Of a DNA stretch of 39,826 nucleotides, positions 18,321-26,550 are shown one piece after another. Position numbers and translations under genes: made by a program. The stretch's first letter is position 1. Each line of letters begins with the position of its first letter. Source of the stretch: Candidatus Mediterraneibacter faecipullorum (lineage in GTDB: Bacteria > Bacillota > Clostridia > Lachnospirales > Lachnospiraceae); NCBI GenBank assembly GCA_019119675.1, contig DWWO01000016.1, positions 1 through 39,826 on the forward strand. The letters are read 5' to 3'. The notes beneath the pieces were generated by a model. It searched no databases and was not told where the DNA came from. It saw only the letters and a program-made list of their open reading frames with translations.

Positions 18321-20195
18321 TTATCTGTCCTTTATCATCAAATAGTCAGAGACCGCCTGCTTTACGATCGTATCACAGTCCAGGCCGACCTCTTTTCTGA
18401 GGATTTCTACATTTCCATGTTCAACATAATCATCTGAGATTCCGATATTGCGGACATGTACATCCAGTTTTGCAGAAGACACATAATCCAGCACCTGTTC
18501 GCCGAACCCGCCTGTCAGTACATTTTCCTCGATCGTCACAAACAGACAGTGGTCTTTTGAAAGGTATTCCAGCATTTCTTTATCAAATGGTTTCACGAAT
18601 CTTGCGTTGACCAGACTGCAGCTGTAGCCTGTCTCCTTGATCTTCCGCCTGACACGATCTGCCAGCTCCGACATATGTCCTACAAAGATGATTGCTATAT
18701 CCTCTTCTTCGTAGAGGATCTCACTTTTTCCATATTCTACCGGTGCTCTGAATTCCCGCATTCCTTCGTATGCGCTGCCGCGCGGATACCGGATTGCGAT
18801 CGGATACTGGAAGTCAACGGCAAAACGCAGCATATCCGCCATCTCCCATCGGTTTTTCGGAGAGACGATCGTCATGTTCGGTATTGTCGACAGGAAGGAC
18901 AGGTCAAAGACCCCCTGGTGTGTTTCCCCGTCGCTTCCCACAAGCCCGGCACGGTCCACCGCGATCACCACCGGAAGGTTCTGGAGACAGACATCATGAA
19001 GGGTCTGGTCATATGCCCTCTGCAGGAAAGAAGAATAGACGGCAAACACCGGTTTCATGCCCCCTGCCGCAAGTCCTGCAGCAAATGTCATAGCATGTTC
19101 TTCAGCAATACCTACATCAAAAAAGCGGCCGGGAAAGTGTTTCGCGAAGGTAGACAGTCCTGTGCCGTCCGCCATGGCAGCAGTGATGGCAACAACTTTA
19201 TCATCCTTCTTCGCAATATCCGTGAGAACTTTTGAAAAAACCTGTGTATAACTGTCTGTTGTACCGGCTTCCGCAGGCTCACCTGTCTCAATCTGAAAAG
19301 GACCTGTACCATGAAACTTCGCGGGATTCTCCTCTGCCGGAGGGTATCCTTTTCCTTTTTTAGTTATAACATGCACGAGCACTGCATGATCTACTCGCTT
19401 TGCTTCATTGAACACTTTCACTAGTTTGCGGATGTCGTGTCCGTCTACCGGACCAAGATAGGTAATGTCCATATCCTCAAAAAACATCCCCGGTACAAGC
19501 AGCTGTTTAATTCCGCTTTTTGTTCTTCGGATCTGGCTGACGATCCGTTCCCCTTTTCCCGGGATTCTTTTCAATGTATCTTCGACACCTTTTTTTATGT
19601 CGGTATATGTGTGTGCTGTCCGGATCCCGTTCAGATATCTGGACATGCCTCCCACATTTTCTGATATCGACATATTGTTGTCATTGAGAACAATGATAAA
19701 ATTGCTCTTCAGTCTCGAAGCGTTGTTCAATGCTTCATAAGCCATCCCGCCTGTCAGGGATCCGTCCCCGATAACGGATACAACACTATGATCTTCGCCT
19801 TTGAGCTCCCGTGCGGCTACATAGCCGAGTCCTGCAGAAATAGAAGTAGAGCTGTGCCCTGTGTCAAAGGCATCACATTCACTTTCTTTCCTTTTGGGGA
19901 ATCCGCTCATCCCGCCGTATTTACGCAGACTGTCAAAACCGTCCCGGCGTCCTGTGAGCAGCTTGTGCGTATAAGACTGGTGGCCTACATCCCATATCAG
20001 TTTGTCTTCAGGGAAATCAAGGGTCAGATGCAGTGCCATCGTAAGTTCGACGACTCCCAGGTTCGATGCCAGATGCCCTCCTGTATGGCTGATCTTCTCG
20101 ATCAGGAACCGGCGGATCTCATCTGCAAGAAGCTTAAGCTGTTCCCCGTTTAATTTTTTTATATCATTTGCCTGACGGATCATTTCAAGTACCAT
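18321..20195 (-). CDS. dxs: 1-deoxy-D-xylulose-5-phosphate synthase
   Basis: Thiamine-diphosphate enzyme that joins pyruvate and glyceraldehyde 3-phosphate, the first step of the MEP isoprenoid pathway. The 624-aa protein has the ThDP motif GDGSLTGGMAYEALNNA (about 143-159), the catalytic Glu region DVGIAEEHAMTFAAGLA and a C-terminal transketolase domain (IEENVLTGGFGEQVL). The start has AAGGAGG. It lies directly after ispA, so entry into isoprenoid synthesis and chain elongation share an operon. Confidence 0.97.
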   Translation of the reverse strand: MVLEMIRQANDIKKLNGEQLKLLADEIRRFLIEKISHTGGHLASNLGVVELTMALHLTLDFPEDKLIWDVGHQSYTHKLLTGRRDGFDSLRKYGGMSGFPKRKESECDAFDTGHSSTSISAGLGYVAARELKGEDHSVVSVIGDGSLTGGMAYEALNNASRLKSNFIIVLNDNNMSISENVGGMSRYLNGIRTAHTYTDIKKGVEDTLKRIPGKGERIVSQIRRTKSGIKQLLVPGMFFEDMDITYLGPVDGHDIRKLVKVFNEAKRVDHAVLVHVITKKGKGYPPAEENPAKFHGTGPFQIETGEPAEAGTTDSYTQVFSKVLTDIAKKDDKVVAITAAMADGTGLSTFAKHFPGRFFDVGIAEEHAMTFAAGLAAGGMKPVFAVYSSFLQRAYDQTLHDVCLQNLPVVIAVDRAGLVGSDGETHQGVFDLSFLSTIPNMTIVSPKNRWEMADMLRFAVDFQYPIAIRYPRGSAYEGMREFRAPVEYGKSEILYEEEDIAIIFVGHMSELADRVRRKIKETGYSCSLVNARFVKPFDKEMLEYLSKDHCLFVTIEENVLTGGFGEQVLDYVSSAKLDVHVRNIGISDDYVEHGNVEILRKEVGLDCDTIVKQAVSDYLMIKDR

Positions 20196-20219
20196 GACGA
20201 TCCTCCTTGTCTTCCCTGT

Positions 20220-21110
20220 TTATTTTTCTCTGTATACGAGCCATTCCAGCAGTTCGTTCAGAAATGCATTCTCGTACTTCAGACCTTTAAGTGTATCGAG
20301 AGCCTCTGATGTCAGACGTTTGACTTCTTTCCTCGATTCTTCTATCCCTCTTAAGGTTACATAAGTCGTTTTTTCATTCTTTTCATCACTGTGTATCGGT
20401 TTTCCCAGCATTTCCGTGGTACTTGTGACATCAAGAATATCATCCTGGATCTGGAATGCCATCCCGACTTTTCCTGCGATCTCTTCAATCTTCAAAATCT
20501 CTTCATCAGATGCTCCCGCAAGAACAGCCCCGATCATGACGGATGCCTCAATGAGCGCTCCGGTCTTCAGCCGGTAGATAAAATCAAGCATATCACCGGT
20601 TATTTTATGACCGGACTCTTTGACATCTACTACCTGTCCGCCGATCATTCCATAGATACCGGCCTTATCAGCCAGAATTTTGAGTGCTCGTCCGATCATA
20701 AGACTTTTTTCGGGTTCCAGTTCGAAGGCAGAACATGCCGTCTCAAATGCATAGTTCAGAAGAGCGTCCCCTGCAAGGATTCCCATATCCTCCCCATAGA
20801 CTACATGGGTCGTCTTTCTTCCGCGCCGGTAGTCGTCATTGTCCATTGCAGGAAGGTCATCATGTACCAGGGAATAGGTGTGGATCATCTCGATCGCAGC
20901 CATAAACGGCTCGATCACTTTTCCCTTGCCGCCAAATAGTTCAAAAGATTCCCGCATCAGCATGGGGCGAAGGCGCTTTCCTCCTGCCATCAGGCTGTAC
21001 TCCATGGCTTCCATGATAATTTTCTGATACCCCTGCTGCACGGGCAGATATTTCTGTAATATATCCTCGATCGATTCTATTCTTTTTTGATATTCTTCTT
21101 TAAAACTCAT
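20220..21110 (-). CDS. ispA: Polyprenyl (farnesyl-type) diphosphate synthase
   Basis: Condenses IPP with allylic diphosphates to make C15 or longer prenyl chains for undecaprenyl carriers and quinone-like lipids. The 296-aa protein has the first Asp-rich motif DDLPAMDNDD (about 84-93) and the second DDILD (about 223-227). I take the start at ATG 21108-21110, which overlaps the last codons of xseB and uses GGAGAG within xseB. The longer open frame upstream lacks a site. Chain length cannot be fixed from sequence alone. Confidence 0.94.
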   Translation of the reverse strand: MSFKEEYQKRIESIEDILQKYLPVQQGYQKIIMEAMEYSLMAGGKRLRPMLMRESFELFGGKGKVIEPFMAAIEMIHTYSLVHDDLPAMDNDDYRRGRKTTHVVYGEDMGILAGDALLNYAFETACSAFELEPEKSLMIGRALKILADKAGIYGMIGGQVVDVKESGHKITGDMLDFIYRLKTGALIEASVMIGAVLAGASDEEILKIEEIAGKVGMAFQIQDDILDVTSTTEMLGKPIHSDEKNEKTTYVTLRGIEESRKEVKRLTSEALDTLKGLKYENAFLNELLEWLVYREK

Positions 21111-21360
21111 GAATCTCTCCATCTTCGTCCAGAACAAGGACTTTCTTTTCTACTTCATCGATTGTCCGGCTGCATTCCTTTAAAATCTTCATTCCTCTGT
21201 TATACATGTCAAAAGACTGCTCCAGCGTCACGCTGCTCTCCTCCATTCCTTTGATCACTTCTTCAAGGCTTTGAAACATCTCTTCCAGGTTCTCTCTCTT
21301 CTCCGTTCCCGCTGTATCTTCTGCAGCAGGTTCGATTGCTTTACTCGCAGTATCGCTCAC
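21100..21360 (-). CDS. xseB: Exodeoxyribonuclease VII small subunit
   Basis: The 86-aa small subunit binds in several copies to XseA to form the exonuclease VII complex that degrades single-stranded DNA. The conserved family core is NLEEMFQSLEEVIKGMEESS (about 24-43), followed by a helix with a run of acidic and basic residues. The start codon is GTG (21358-21360), supported by a perfect GGAGG 7 nt upstream. It overlaps the start of ispA by 11 nt and lies 21 nt after xseA. Confidence 0.93.
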   Translation of the reverse strand: MSDTASKAIEPAAEDTAGTEKRENLEEMFQSLEEVIKGMEESSVTLEQSFDMYNRGMKILKECSRTIDEVEKKVLVLDEDGEIHEF

Positions 21361-21381
21361 TTTGCGACCTCCTTATCCCGT

Positions 21382-22587
21382 TTATTTGATTTCTTCTCCT
21401 GATCCGGTTACCAGTGCGCGTATCCTGCCGTCACTGACATAGATCTCCAGAGCGGTCCCGTCACTGACCTGCCGGATACTTCTGATATTTTCACCGTTCT
21501 GATTCTGTATATAGGAATAACCGTGACTGAGTTTCTCTAAAGGTGACAACCCTTTCATCTTTTCCACGCATAGGGCCAGTCTGTGTTTCTCCCTGTCAAG
21601 CCGGTTCTGCATCAGCAGTCGGAGACGGGTTTCCAGATCTGCAGCATATTGCCTGCTCTCGTTCAATTTCTGCCTGGGATGCGCATAATTGAGTCTCATC
21701 CGCAGACGTTCAAGTGCAGAACGCTTCTCTGATATTTTCAATGTAACCTGCCTTAGCATCGCTTCCTGATATGTGCGTATCCGTTCTCTTGCTTCCCGGT
21801 GATCATAGACCGCAAGCTCCGCAGCCGCCGATGGTGTCGGTGCGCGAAGGTCTGCGACAAAATCTGCGATCGTAGTATCTGTCTCGTGACCGACCGCAGA
21901 AATGACCGGTATACTGCACTCAAAAATCGCCCTGGCAACAGGCTCTTCATTAAACGCCCAGAGATCTTCGATACTTCCGCCGCCCCTTCCTACGATCATC
22001 ACATCTACTTTTTTCTTCTCAAGTGCACGGATTCCCCTGACAATACTTTCCGCGGCACCTTCCCCCTGCACCTGTGCAGGATATAAAATGATCTGTACAT
22101 ATGGATTCCGGCGTCCGGCAATGTTAATGATATCCCGGACAGCAGCTCCTGTTGGCGCTGTGACGACTCCGAGCGTATGGATATACTTAGGGATCGGCTG
22201 CTTGTATTCCCGGGCAAACATACCCATTTCAGCCAGCTCTTTCTTCAGCGCCTCAAATTTCTCATAGAGTGCACCGGCGCCATCCAGTATGATTTCCCTC
22301 GCATAGAGCTGATACTGGCCGCTCCTTTCATACACGCTGACCGAGCCGAGTACGATCACCTGCTGTCCTTCCTGTAACCGAAAAGAAAGCCCTGACCTGT
22401 GGCCTGCGAACATGACGCAGGCGATCGTGCCGGACTCATCTTTTAATGAAAAATATATATGCCCTGATGTATGATATTTACAATTGGAGACTTCGCCCTT
22501 GACATAGATGCGGTTCAGCATGAAGTCCTGCGTGAACATATTCTTGATATAAGTATTGACCTGCCTCACAGTGTAGACATTTTTCAT
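21382..22587 (-). CDS. xseA: Exodeoxyribonuclease VII large subunit
   Basis: Catalytic subunit for single-strand DNA degradation. The 401-aa protein has an N-terminal OB-fold (about 1-95, YTVRQVNTYIKNMF), the catalytic core with GRGGGSIEDLWAFNEE (about 201-216) and DTTIADFVADLRAPTPSAAAE, a coiled-coil region and a short C-terminal domain ending SDGRIRALV. It begins 2 nt after the nusB stop, with AGGAG inside nusB, so the two are translationally coupled. Confidence 0.96.
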   Translation of the reverse strand: MKNVYTVRQVNTYIKNMFTQDFMLNRIYVKGEVSNCKYHTSGHIYFSLKDESGTIACVMFAGHRSGLSFRLQEGQQVIVLGSVSVYERSGQYQLYAREIILDGAGALYEKFEALKKELAEMGMFAREYKQPIPKYIHTLGVVTAPTGAAVRDIINIAGRRNPYVQIILYPAQVQGEGAAESIVRGIRALEKKKVDVMIVGRGGGSIEDLWAFNEEPVARAIFECSIPVISAVGHETDTTIADFVADLRAPTPSAAAELAVYDHREARERIRTYQEAMLRQVTLKISEKRSALERLRMRLNYAHPRQKLNESRQYAADLETRLRLLMQNRLDREKHRLALCVEKMKGLSPLEKLSHGYSYIQNQNGENIRSIRQVSDGTALEIYVSDGRIRALVTGSGEEIK

Positions 22588-22589
22588 TT

Positions 22590-22997
22590 TCAGGACTCCT
22601 GTTTTGCGACTTTACCGAGCACACCGTTGACAAAGGAAGAACTGCTGTCCCCGCCAAATCTTTTGGCCAGTTCCACAGCCTCGTTGATGGCGACGCCTTC
22701 CGGCACTTCATCATCCCATTTCATCTCATAGACGGCAAGACGCAGAATCGTAAGATCTACTTTATTCATCCTGGCTGTCTTCCATCCCTTTGAAGCAGTA
22801 TTGAGAAGACGGTCGATCTCTTCCACGTGGGAGATCACTCCTTCGTACTTTTTCTGTATGTCATTCTTATTTTTTGTGCTGGCGTTCCCGATGGACTCGA
22901 AATAATACTGCAGATGCTCCGGCATCTCAGCTTCATCATTAAATTCAATCTGGAAAAGCATCTTAAAAACATGCTCTCTCAGCTCTGATCTTGTCAT
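22590..22997 (-). CDS. nusB: Transcription antitermination factor NusB
   Basis: The 135-aa all-helical protein pairs with S10 (NusE) on boxA RNA to keep RNA polymerase processive on rRNA operons. Recognisable parts are TRSELREHVFKMLFQIEF at the N-terminus and the C-terminal NEAVELAKRFGGDSSSSFVNGVLG. First gene of the nine-gene operon that runs to recN. GAAGGAG lies before the ATG. Its leader begins with a short terminator-like hairpin (23033-23050). Confidence 0.96.
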   Translation of the reverse strand: MTRSELREHVFKMLFQIEFNDEAEMPEHLQYYFESIGNASTKNKNDIQKKYEGVISHVEEIDRLLNTASKGWKTARMNKVDLTILRLAVYEMKWDDEVPEGVAINEAVELAKRFGGDSSSSFVNGVLGKVAKQES

Positions 22998-23027
22998 AAT
23001 AATTTTCTCCTTCTGTCATAACTATAG

Positions 23028-23050
23028 AAAAAGGATGTCTTGCGACATCC
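23028..23050 (-). terminator. Hairpin with T-run between the asp23/yqhY gene and nusB
   Basis: Stem GGATGTC/GACATCC (23033-23039 with 23044-23050) with a 4-nt loop is followed on the minus strand by five T. It lies about 50 nt after the Asp23-family gene, so it can serve as its terminator. It also begins only about 3 nt after the nusB -10 box, so it would form the 5' end of nusB mRNA. Confidence 0.75.
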
Positions 23051-23053
23051 TCT

Positions 23054-23083
23054 ATTATACAACACAGGGTGCATGATTTGCAA
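23054..23083 (-). promoter_or_regulatory. nusB operon promoter
   Basis: TTGCAA (23078-23083), 18 nt, TATAAT (23054-23059). Predicted start near 23047, inside the hairpin described at 23028-23050. Confidence 0.6.
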
Positions 23084-23099
23084 TAACACCCGAAACGGA

Positions 23100-23483
23100 T
23101 CAGTCCTGTTTCTCCATCTCGACCCCGGCTACTTTAATATTGACATCAGCAACCTCAAGGCCGGTCATATTTTCGACGGCATTTTTCACTTTCTCCTGAA
23201 CTTTTCCGGTCACATCGACAATGCTGTAATTATATTTGATGTTAAGTGCAAGGGATACAGTTACCACGCCCTCAAGAACATCTACTTTAGCACCTTTTGA
23301 AAGGTTCTTGATCCCGAGCTTTCCGATCACCTCATTGGTGATATTTCCGGCCATGGAAGCGACCCCTTCAACCTCTGTAGCCGCCAGTGCCGCAATGATC
23401 GCAACTACTTCATCGGCAATCTTCACTTCGCCCAGACTCGCCTCGTTCTGTATCGTATAAGTGTTCTTTTCGTCCTTAGCCAT
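23100..23483 (-). CDS. Asp23/Gls24-family envelope stress protein (YqhY-like)
   Basis: The 127-aa protein has the Asp23 fold signature: an N-terminal strand region (ASLGEVKIADEVVAIIAALAA), GVASMAGN in the middle and a C-terminal stretch of alternating hydrophobic residues (GLEVADVNIKVAGVEM). In B. subtilis yqhY lies in the same spot before nusB and is linked to acetyl-CoA carboxylase control; here accB/accC are absent from this position. An upstream TTG is in frame, but ATG 23481-23483 sits 8 nt from GGGAGG and is preferred. Confidence 0.9.
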   Translation of the reverse strand: MAKDEKNTYTIQNEASLGEVKIADEVVAIIAALAATEVEGVASMAGNITNEVIGKLGIKNLSKGAKVDVLEGVVTVSLALNIKYNYSIVDVTGKVQEKVKNAVENMTGLEVADVNIKVAGVEMEKQD

Positions 23484-23519
23484 CTTCAAAACCTCCCGTT
23501 TTGTCTAATCTCTTTTCAC

Positions 23520-23547
23520 ATTATAGCAAATATCCGCTCATTTGCAA
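23520..23547 (-). promoter_or_regulatory. Promoter of the Asp23/YqhY-like gene
   Basis: TTGCAA (23542-23547), 16 nt, TATAAT (23520-23525), about 35 nt before the start codon. Confidence 0.65.
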
Positions 23548-23558
23548 AGAAAAACCTT

Positions 23559-25151
23559 TTATGAACGTCCGAATTCAGAGAGGATAAGACCTTCGTTGCG
23601 TTCCTGCGTCATGCGGATGCTCCATTCATGCACAAACAGGAGCAGCGGGCGGTCTTTCAAGTCCTTGATCTTCTTCATATCCGAGGTTCCGCTGACGTGA
23701 TCGAGATCGATATTTTCATTTTCAATCCACCGGATATGTTCATACGGCAGATTCTCCAGGATGATCTCAACATTGTATTCATTTTTCAGTCGATATTTCA
23801 GCACGTCAAACTGCAGCACGCCCACAACTCCGACAATGATCTCCTCCATACCGGTGTTATACTCCTGGAAGATCTGTATCGCCCCCTCCTGCGCGATCTG
23901 ATTGATGCCTTTTACGAACTGTTTTCTCTTCATTGTATCCACCTGACGCACTCTTGCGAAATGCTCCGGTGCAAATGTGGGAATTCCCTCAAAGGCAAAC
24001 TTATCTTTCGCAGTAGTCAGGGTGTCTCCAATAGAGAAAATCCCCGGATCGAATACACCGATAACGTCTCCGGCGTAAGCCTTATCAATGATCTTTCGTT
24101 CGCTTGCCATCATCTGCTGGGGCTGCGAGAGCCTTACGTCTTTGCCGCCCTGTACATGATAGACCGTCATTCCGGCGTCAAACTCACCGGAGCATATCCG
24201 CATAAAGGCAATCCTGTCTCTGTGTGCTTTATTCATATTAGCCTGTATCTTAAAGACGAATGCCGAAAAATCTTCCTCATCCATCGGATCTATCGCCCCT
24301 CTGTCAGACATACGGGGAAGCGGCGATGTAGTCATGGCAAGAAAGTGTTTCAGGAATGTCTCCACGCCGAAGTTTGTCAGCGCTGAGCCGAAAAATACAG
24401 GTGAGAGCTGCCCTTTATCCACAAGTTCCTGGTCAAATTCTGCTGATGCGCCGTCCAGGAGCTCGATCTCCTCCTCCAGAGTGACCTTCGCCTCTGTACC
24501 GATCAGCCAGTCCACTTCCGGGTTATTGATAGAGACTTTCTTCACCTCACCCGTGGAAGTACCTTTCCGGGTATCAGAGAAAATATCTACTTCTTTTTCC
24601 TGACGGTCATAAACACCTTTGAATGCTTTACCTGATCCGATCGGCCAGTTGACCGGACAGGTCGGGATTCCCAGCTCTTTTTCTATATCGTCCAGAAGGT
24701 CAAATGTATCTTTTGCGTCCCTGTCCATCTTATTAATAAAAGTAAAGATCGGTATGTGTCTCATGGCACATACCTTGAACAGCTTTCTTGTCTGTGCCTC
24801 CACACCTTTCGATGCATCAATCACCATGACCGCTGAATCTGCCGCCATCAGAGTACGGTACGTATCCTCCGAGAAATCCTGATGTCCCGGAGTATCCAGG
24901 ATATTGATACAATATCCGTCATAATTAAACTGAAGCACGGATGAAGTTACTGAAATACCTCTTTCTTTCTCGATTTCCATCCAGTCGGAAACAGCATGCT
25001 TTGCCGTCGCCTTGCCTTTTACCGATCCTGCCGTATTGATGACACCGCCATAGAGAAGAAATTTCTCTGTAAGTGTTGTCTTACCTGCGTCCGGATGAGA
25101 GATGATCGCAAATGTTCTTCTCTTTTTTATTTCACTCTTAATATCAGACAT
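23559..25151 (-). CDS. prfC: Peptide chain release factor 3
   Basis: GTPase that recycles RF1/RF2 from the ribosome after termination. The 530-aa protein has G1 SHPDAGKTTLTEK (about 18-30), G3 DTPGHQDFSEDTYR (about 83-96) and G4 NKMDRDAKD (about 141-149), followed by the beta-barrel and C-terminal domains (FAPEHFARVRQVDTMKRKQF) typical of RF3 rather than EF-G. It sits between spoIIIAH and yqhY, where B. subtilis has accBC. AAAGGGAG precedes the ATG. Its leader contains two stable stem-loops. Confidence 0.95.
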   Translation of the reverse strand: MSDIKSEIKKRRTFAIISHPDAGKTTLTEKFLLYGGVINTAGSVKGKATAKHAVSDWMEIEKERGISVTSSVLQFNYDGYCINILDTPGHQDFSEDTYRTLMAADSAVMVIDASKGVEAQTRKLFKVCAMRHIPIFTFINKMDRDAKDTFDLLDDIEKELGIPTCPVNWPIGSGKAFKGVYDRQEKEVDIFSDTRKGTSTGEVKKVSINNPEVDWLIGTEAKVTLEEEIELLDGASAEFDQELVDKGQLSPVFFGSALTNFGVETFLKHFLAMTTSPLPRMSDRGAIDPMDEEDFSAFVFKIQANMNKAHRDRIAFMRICSGEFDAGMTVYHVQGGKDVRLSQPQQMMASERKIIDKAYAGDVIGVFDPGIFSIGDTLTTAKDKFAFEGIPTFAPEHFARVRQVDTMKRKQFVKGINQIAQEGAIQIFQEYNTGMEEIIVGVVGVLQFDVLKYRLKNEYNVEIILENLPYEHIRWIENENIDLDHVSGTSDMKKIKDLKDRPLLLFVHEWSIRMTQERNEGLILSEFGRS

Positions 25152-25172
25152 ACTAACTCCCTTTCTGACACT

Positions 25173-25229
25173 ATAGCAGCGCCGGCTCTGTAACCGGCGC
25201 TCTATGAAGTTCCCGGAGACTGACTCCGG
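25173..25229 (-). promoter_or_regulatory. Two consecutive stem-loops in the prfC leader
   Basis: Reading in the direction of transcription: CCGGAG/CTCCGG (25213-25218 with 25224-25229, 5-nt loop), then a longer stem, 25178-25185 with 25194-25201 (AGCGCCGG/CCGGCGCT), extended by four more pairs across a one-base bulge (25173-25176 with 25202-25205). Neither is followed by a T-run, so they are not terminators. They lie between the promoter and the ribosome binding site. Confidence 0.55.
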
Positions 25230-25241
25230 ACATGCTTATTC

Positions 25242-25270
25242 AGTTTAGCATATCTGAAGCAAGACTTCAA
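25242..25270 (-). promoter_or_regulatory. prfC promoter
   Basis: TTGAAG (25265-25270), 17 nt, TAAACT (25242-25247). Moderately good SigA match placed upstream of the structured prfC leader. Confidence 0.5.
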
Positions 25271-25274
25271 CTAT

Positions 25275-25324
25275 TCAACGACTGTACTTATTCATGAATT
25301 CAACGACTGTGCTTATTCATGAAT
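25275..25324. repeat. Two tandem 25-bp copies at the spoIIIAH stop
   Basis: 25275-25299 and 25300-25324 are adjacent copies of the same 25-bp unit with a single difference (A at 25286 versus G at 25311). The right copy holds the last codons and stop of spoIIIAH; the left copy repeats them in untranslated DNA. Confidence 0.95.
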
Positions 25325-25933
25325 CGGGGTGATCACTATATTTTCCGGCGCTATATCGGTTTTCCTTGTCACGATATCCTCGATCTGCGCCCGGTTTGCA
25401 TCAGTCAGTTCATCCGCTTTCACAACGATATCCGCAGAATCGTCATCCAGACTGACTACAGACTCTGAAAATCCTTTCGACGACATAAGCGTTTCGATCG
25501 CTGCTTCCTGCTCGGCTATTTCCGTGATCCTGACCATCTGATCTACGGCATCCTGTTTCTCTGCATCACTCAGATTCGTATTGTCGATAATAGCCTGCAG
25601 GGTTTCTTTGTTTTCTGCCCTCACCTGCTCTCTTGTTACTTTTGCCTGGGCTACGGTTGCTTCGGCGGTACCGCTTGTAAGAACTGCTTCGCCCGGAGTC
25701 CCTTCCACATCTGAATCATTGCTTTCAATATCTTCTGTAGAACTCTCGATGTCATCTTCTGAAATATCCAGAAGTTCCTGATTCGCGAGATCTGCATTTG
25801 CCTCCGTCGTGCTGTCCCCGTTCTCACCGAACAGAATACCGGAATAGTTCAGATATCCGGCAATGGCGATCATAACCGCCAGCGTTGCGATGATGATCTG
25901 ATTTTTTTTGAATAATCGTTTCACTTTCTCCAT
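25313..25933 (-). CDS. spoIIIAH: Stage III sporulation protein AH
   Basis: The 206-aa mother-cell protein is the partner of forespore SpoIIQ across the intermembrane space. It has one N-terminal membrane segment (about 12-33, QIIIATLAVMIAIAGYL), a low-complexity acidic linker (about 37-80, rich in Glu/Ser/Asp/Thr) and a C-terminal ring-building domain similar to YscJ/FliF (about 90-206, SLDDDSADIVVKADELT). It is the last gene of the spoIIIA operon. Its 3' end is partly duplicated in tandem. Confidence 0.94.
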   Translation of the reverse strand: MEKVKRLFKKNQIIIATLAVMIAIAGYLNYSGILFGENGDSTTEANADLANQELLDISEDDIESSTEDIESNDSDVEGTPGEAVLTSGTAEATVAQAKVTREQVRAENKETLQAIIDNTNLSDAEKQDAVDQMVRITEIAEQEAAIETLMSSKGFSESVVSLDDDSADIVVKADELTDANRAQIEDIVTRKTDIAPENIVITPIHE

Positions 25934-25947
25934 CCTCCTTTTATGTA

Positions 25948-26550
25948 TCAGGCCCGTTTCATTATTTTTATCTTATGCGCTTCTACACCGAATAATGCCT
26001 GAACTGCTTCCGTAATATTCTGCGCTGTGACTGCGTTTCCGCCTCCATCTGCGATCACAACTACTCCTTCGATCTCCGGCGACAGCTCCTTGCTCACATA
26101 AGGTGCGGATGAGCCGTCGGAATCCTGTTCATAAATGCTCGTCTTATCTGAGGTGCTCTCTTCCACCGTGCGTTTACCGCCCTCGCTGTCCTCCTCTTCT
26201 GTTGTCTGGGAAGAACCGGACTGGTCTTTCTCTATAATCTTCTGTCCGCCTGATTTCAGCGTGATCATAACCGTCACATCTCCTACTCCGTCTACCTGTT
26301 TTAAAATATCCGCTGTCTTTTCCTCAAGATAAGATTCATATTCCCCCAGGGTTGTGCTGCCTTCATTTACTGAAGCCGCGGAAGTGCTTTCTACTGTATC
26401 TGCGCCTGACTGATCTGATGCCGGAAAAGGAAAAACAGCAACAAAAAGCAGCAATCCCACAAGGAACAGGATCAGAAGATGATTTTTCTTAGGCAGTTTT
26501 TCGCCTGACCGAATACTTTGAAGCAAAGCTTTCCATTTACTATTGTCCAA
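25948..26550 (-). CDS. spoIIIAG: Stage III sporulation protein AG
   Basis: The 200-aa protein has one membrane segment (about 23-43, HLLILFLVGLLLFVAVFPFP) and an extracytoplasmic ring-building domain (about 65-200). That domain contains YLEEKTADILKQVDGVGDVTVMITLKSG-like strands interrupted by a Ser/Glu/Asp-rich insert (about 110-150), then VVVIADGGGNAVTAQNITEAV. SpoIIIAG forms a large ring in the channel between mother cell and forespore. It overlaps spoIIIAF by 11 nt. Confidence 0.94.
   Translation of the reverse strand: MDNSKWKALLQSIRSGEKLPKKNHLLILFLVGLLLFVAVFPFPASDQSGADTVESTSAASVNEGSTTLGEYESYLEEKTADILKQVDGVGDVTVMITLKSGGQKIIEKDQSGSSQTTEEEDSEGGKRTVEESTSDKTSIYEQDSDGSSAPYVSKELSPEIEGVVVIADGGGNAVTAQNITEAVQALFGVEAHKIKIMKRA

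Noticed and set aside
23628-24386. 252-codon plus-strand open frame opposite prfC
   Set aside because: Antisense to the conserved GTPase gene, no family features, no plausible promoter.
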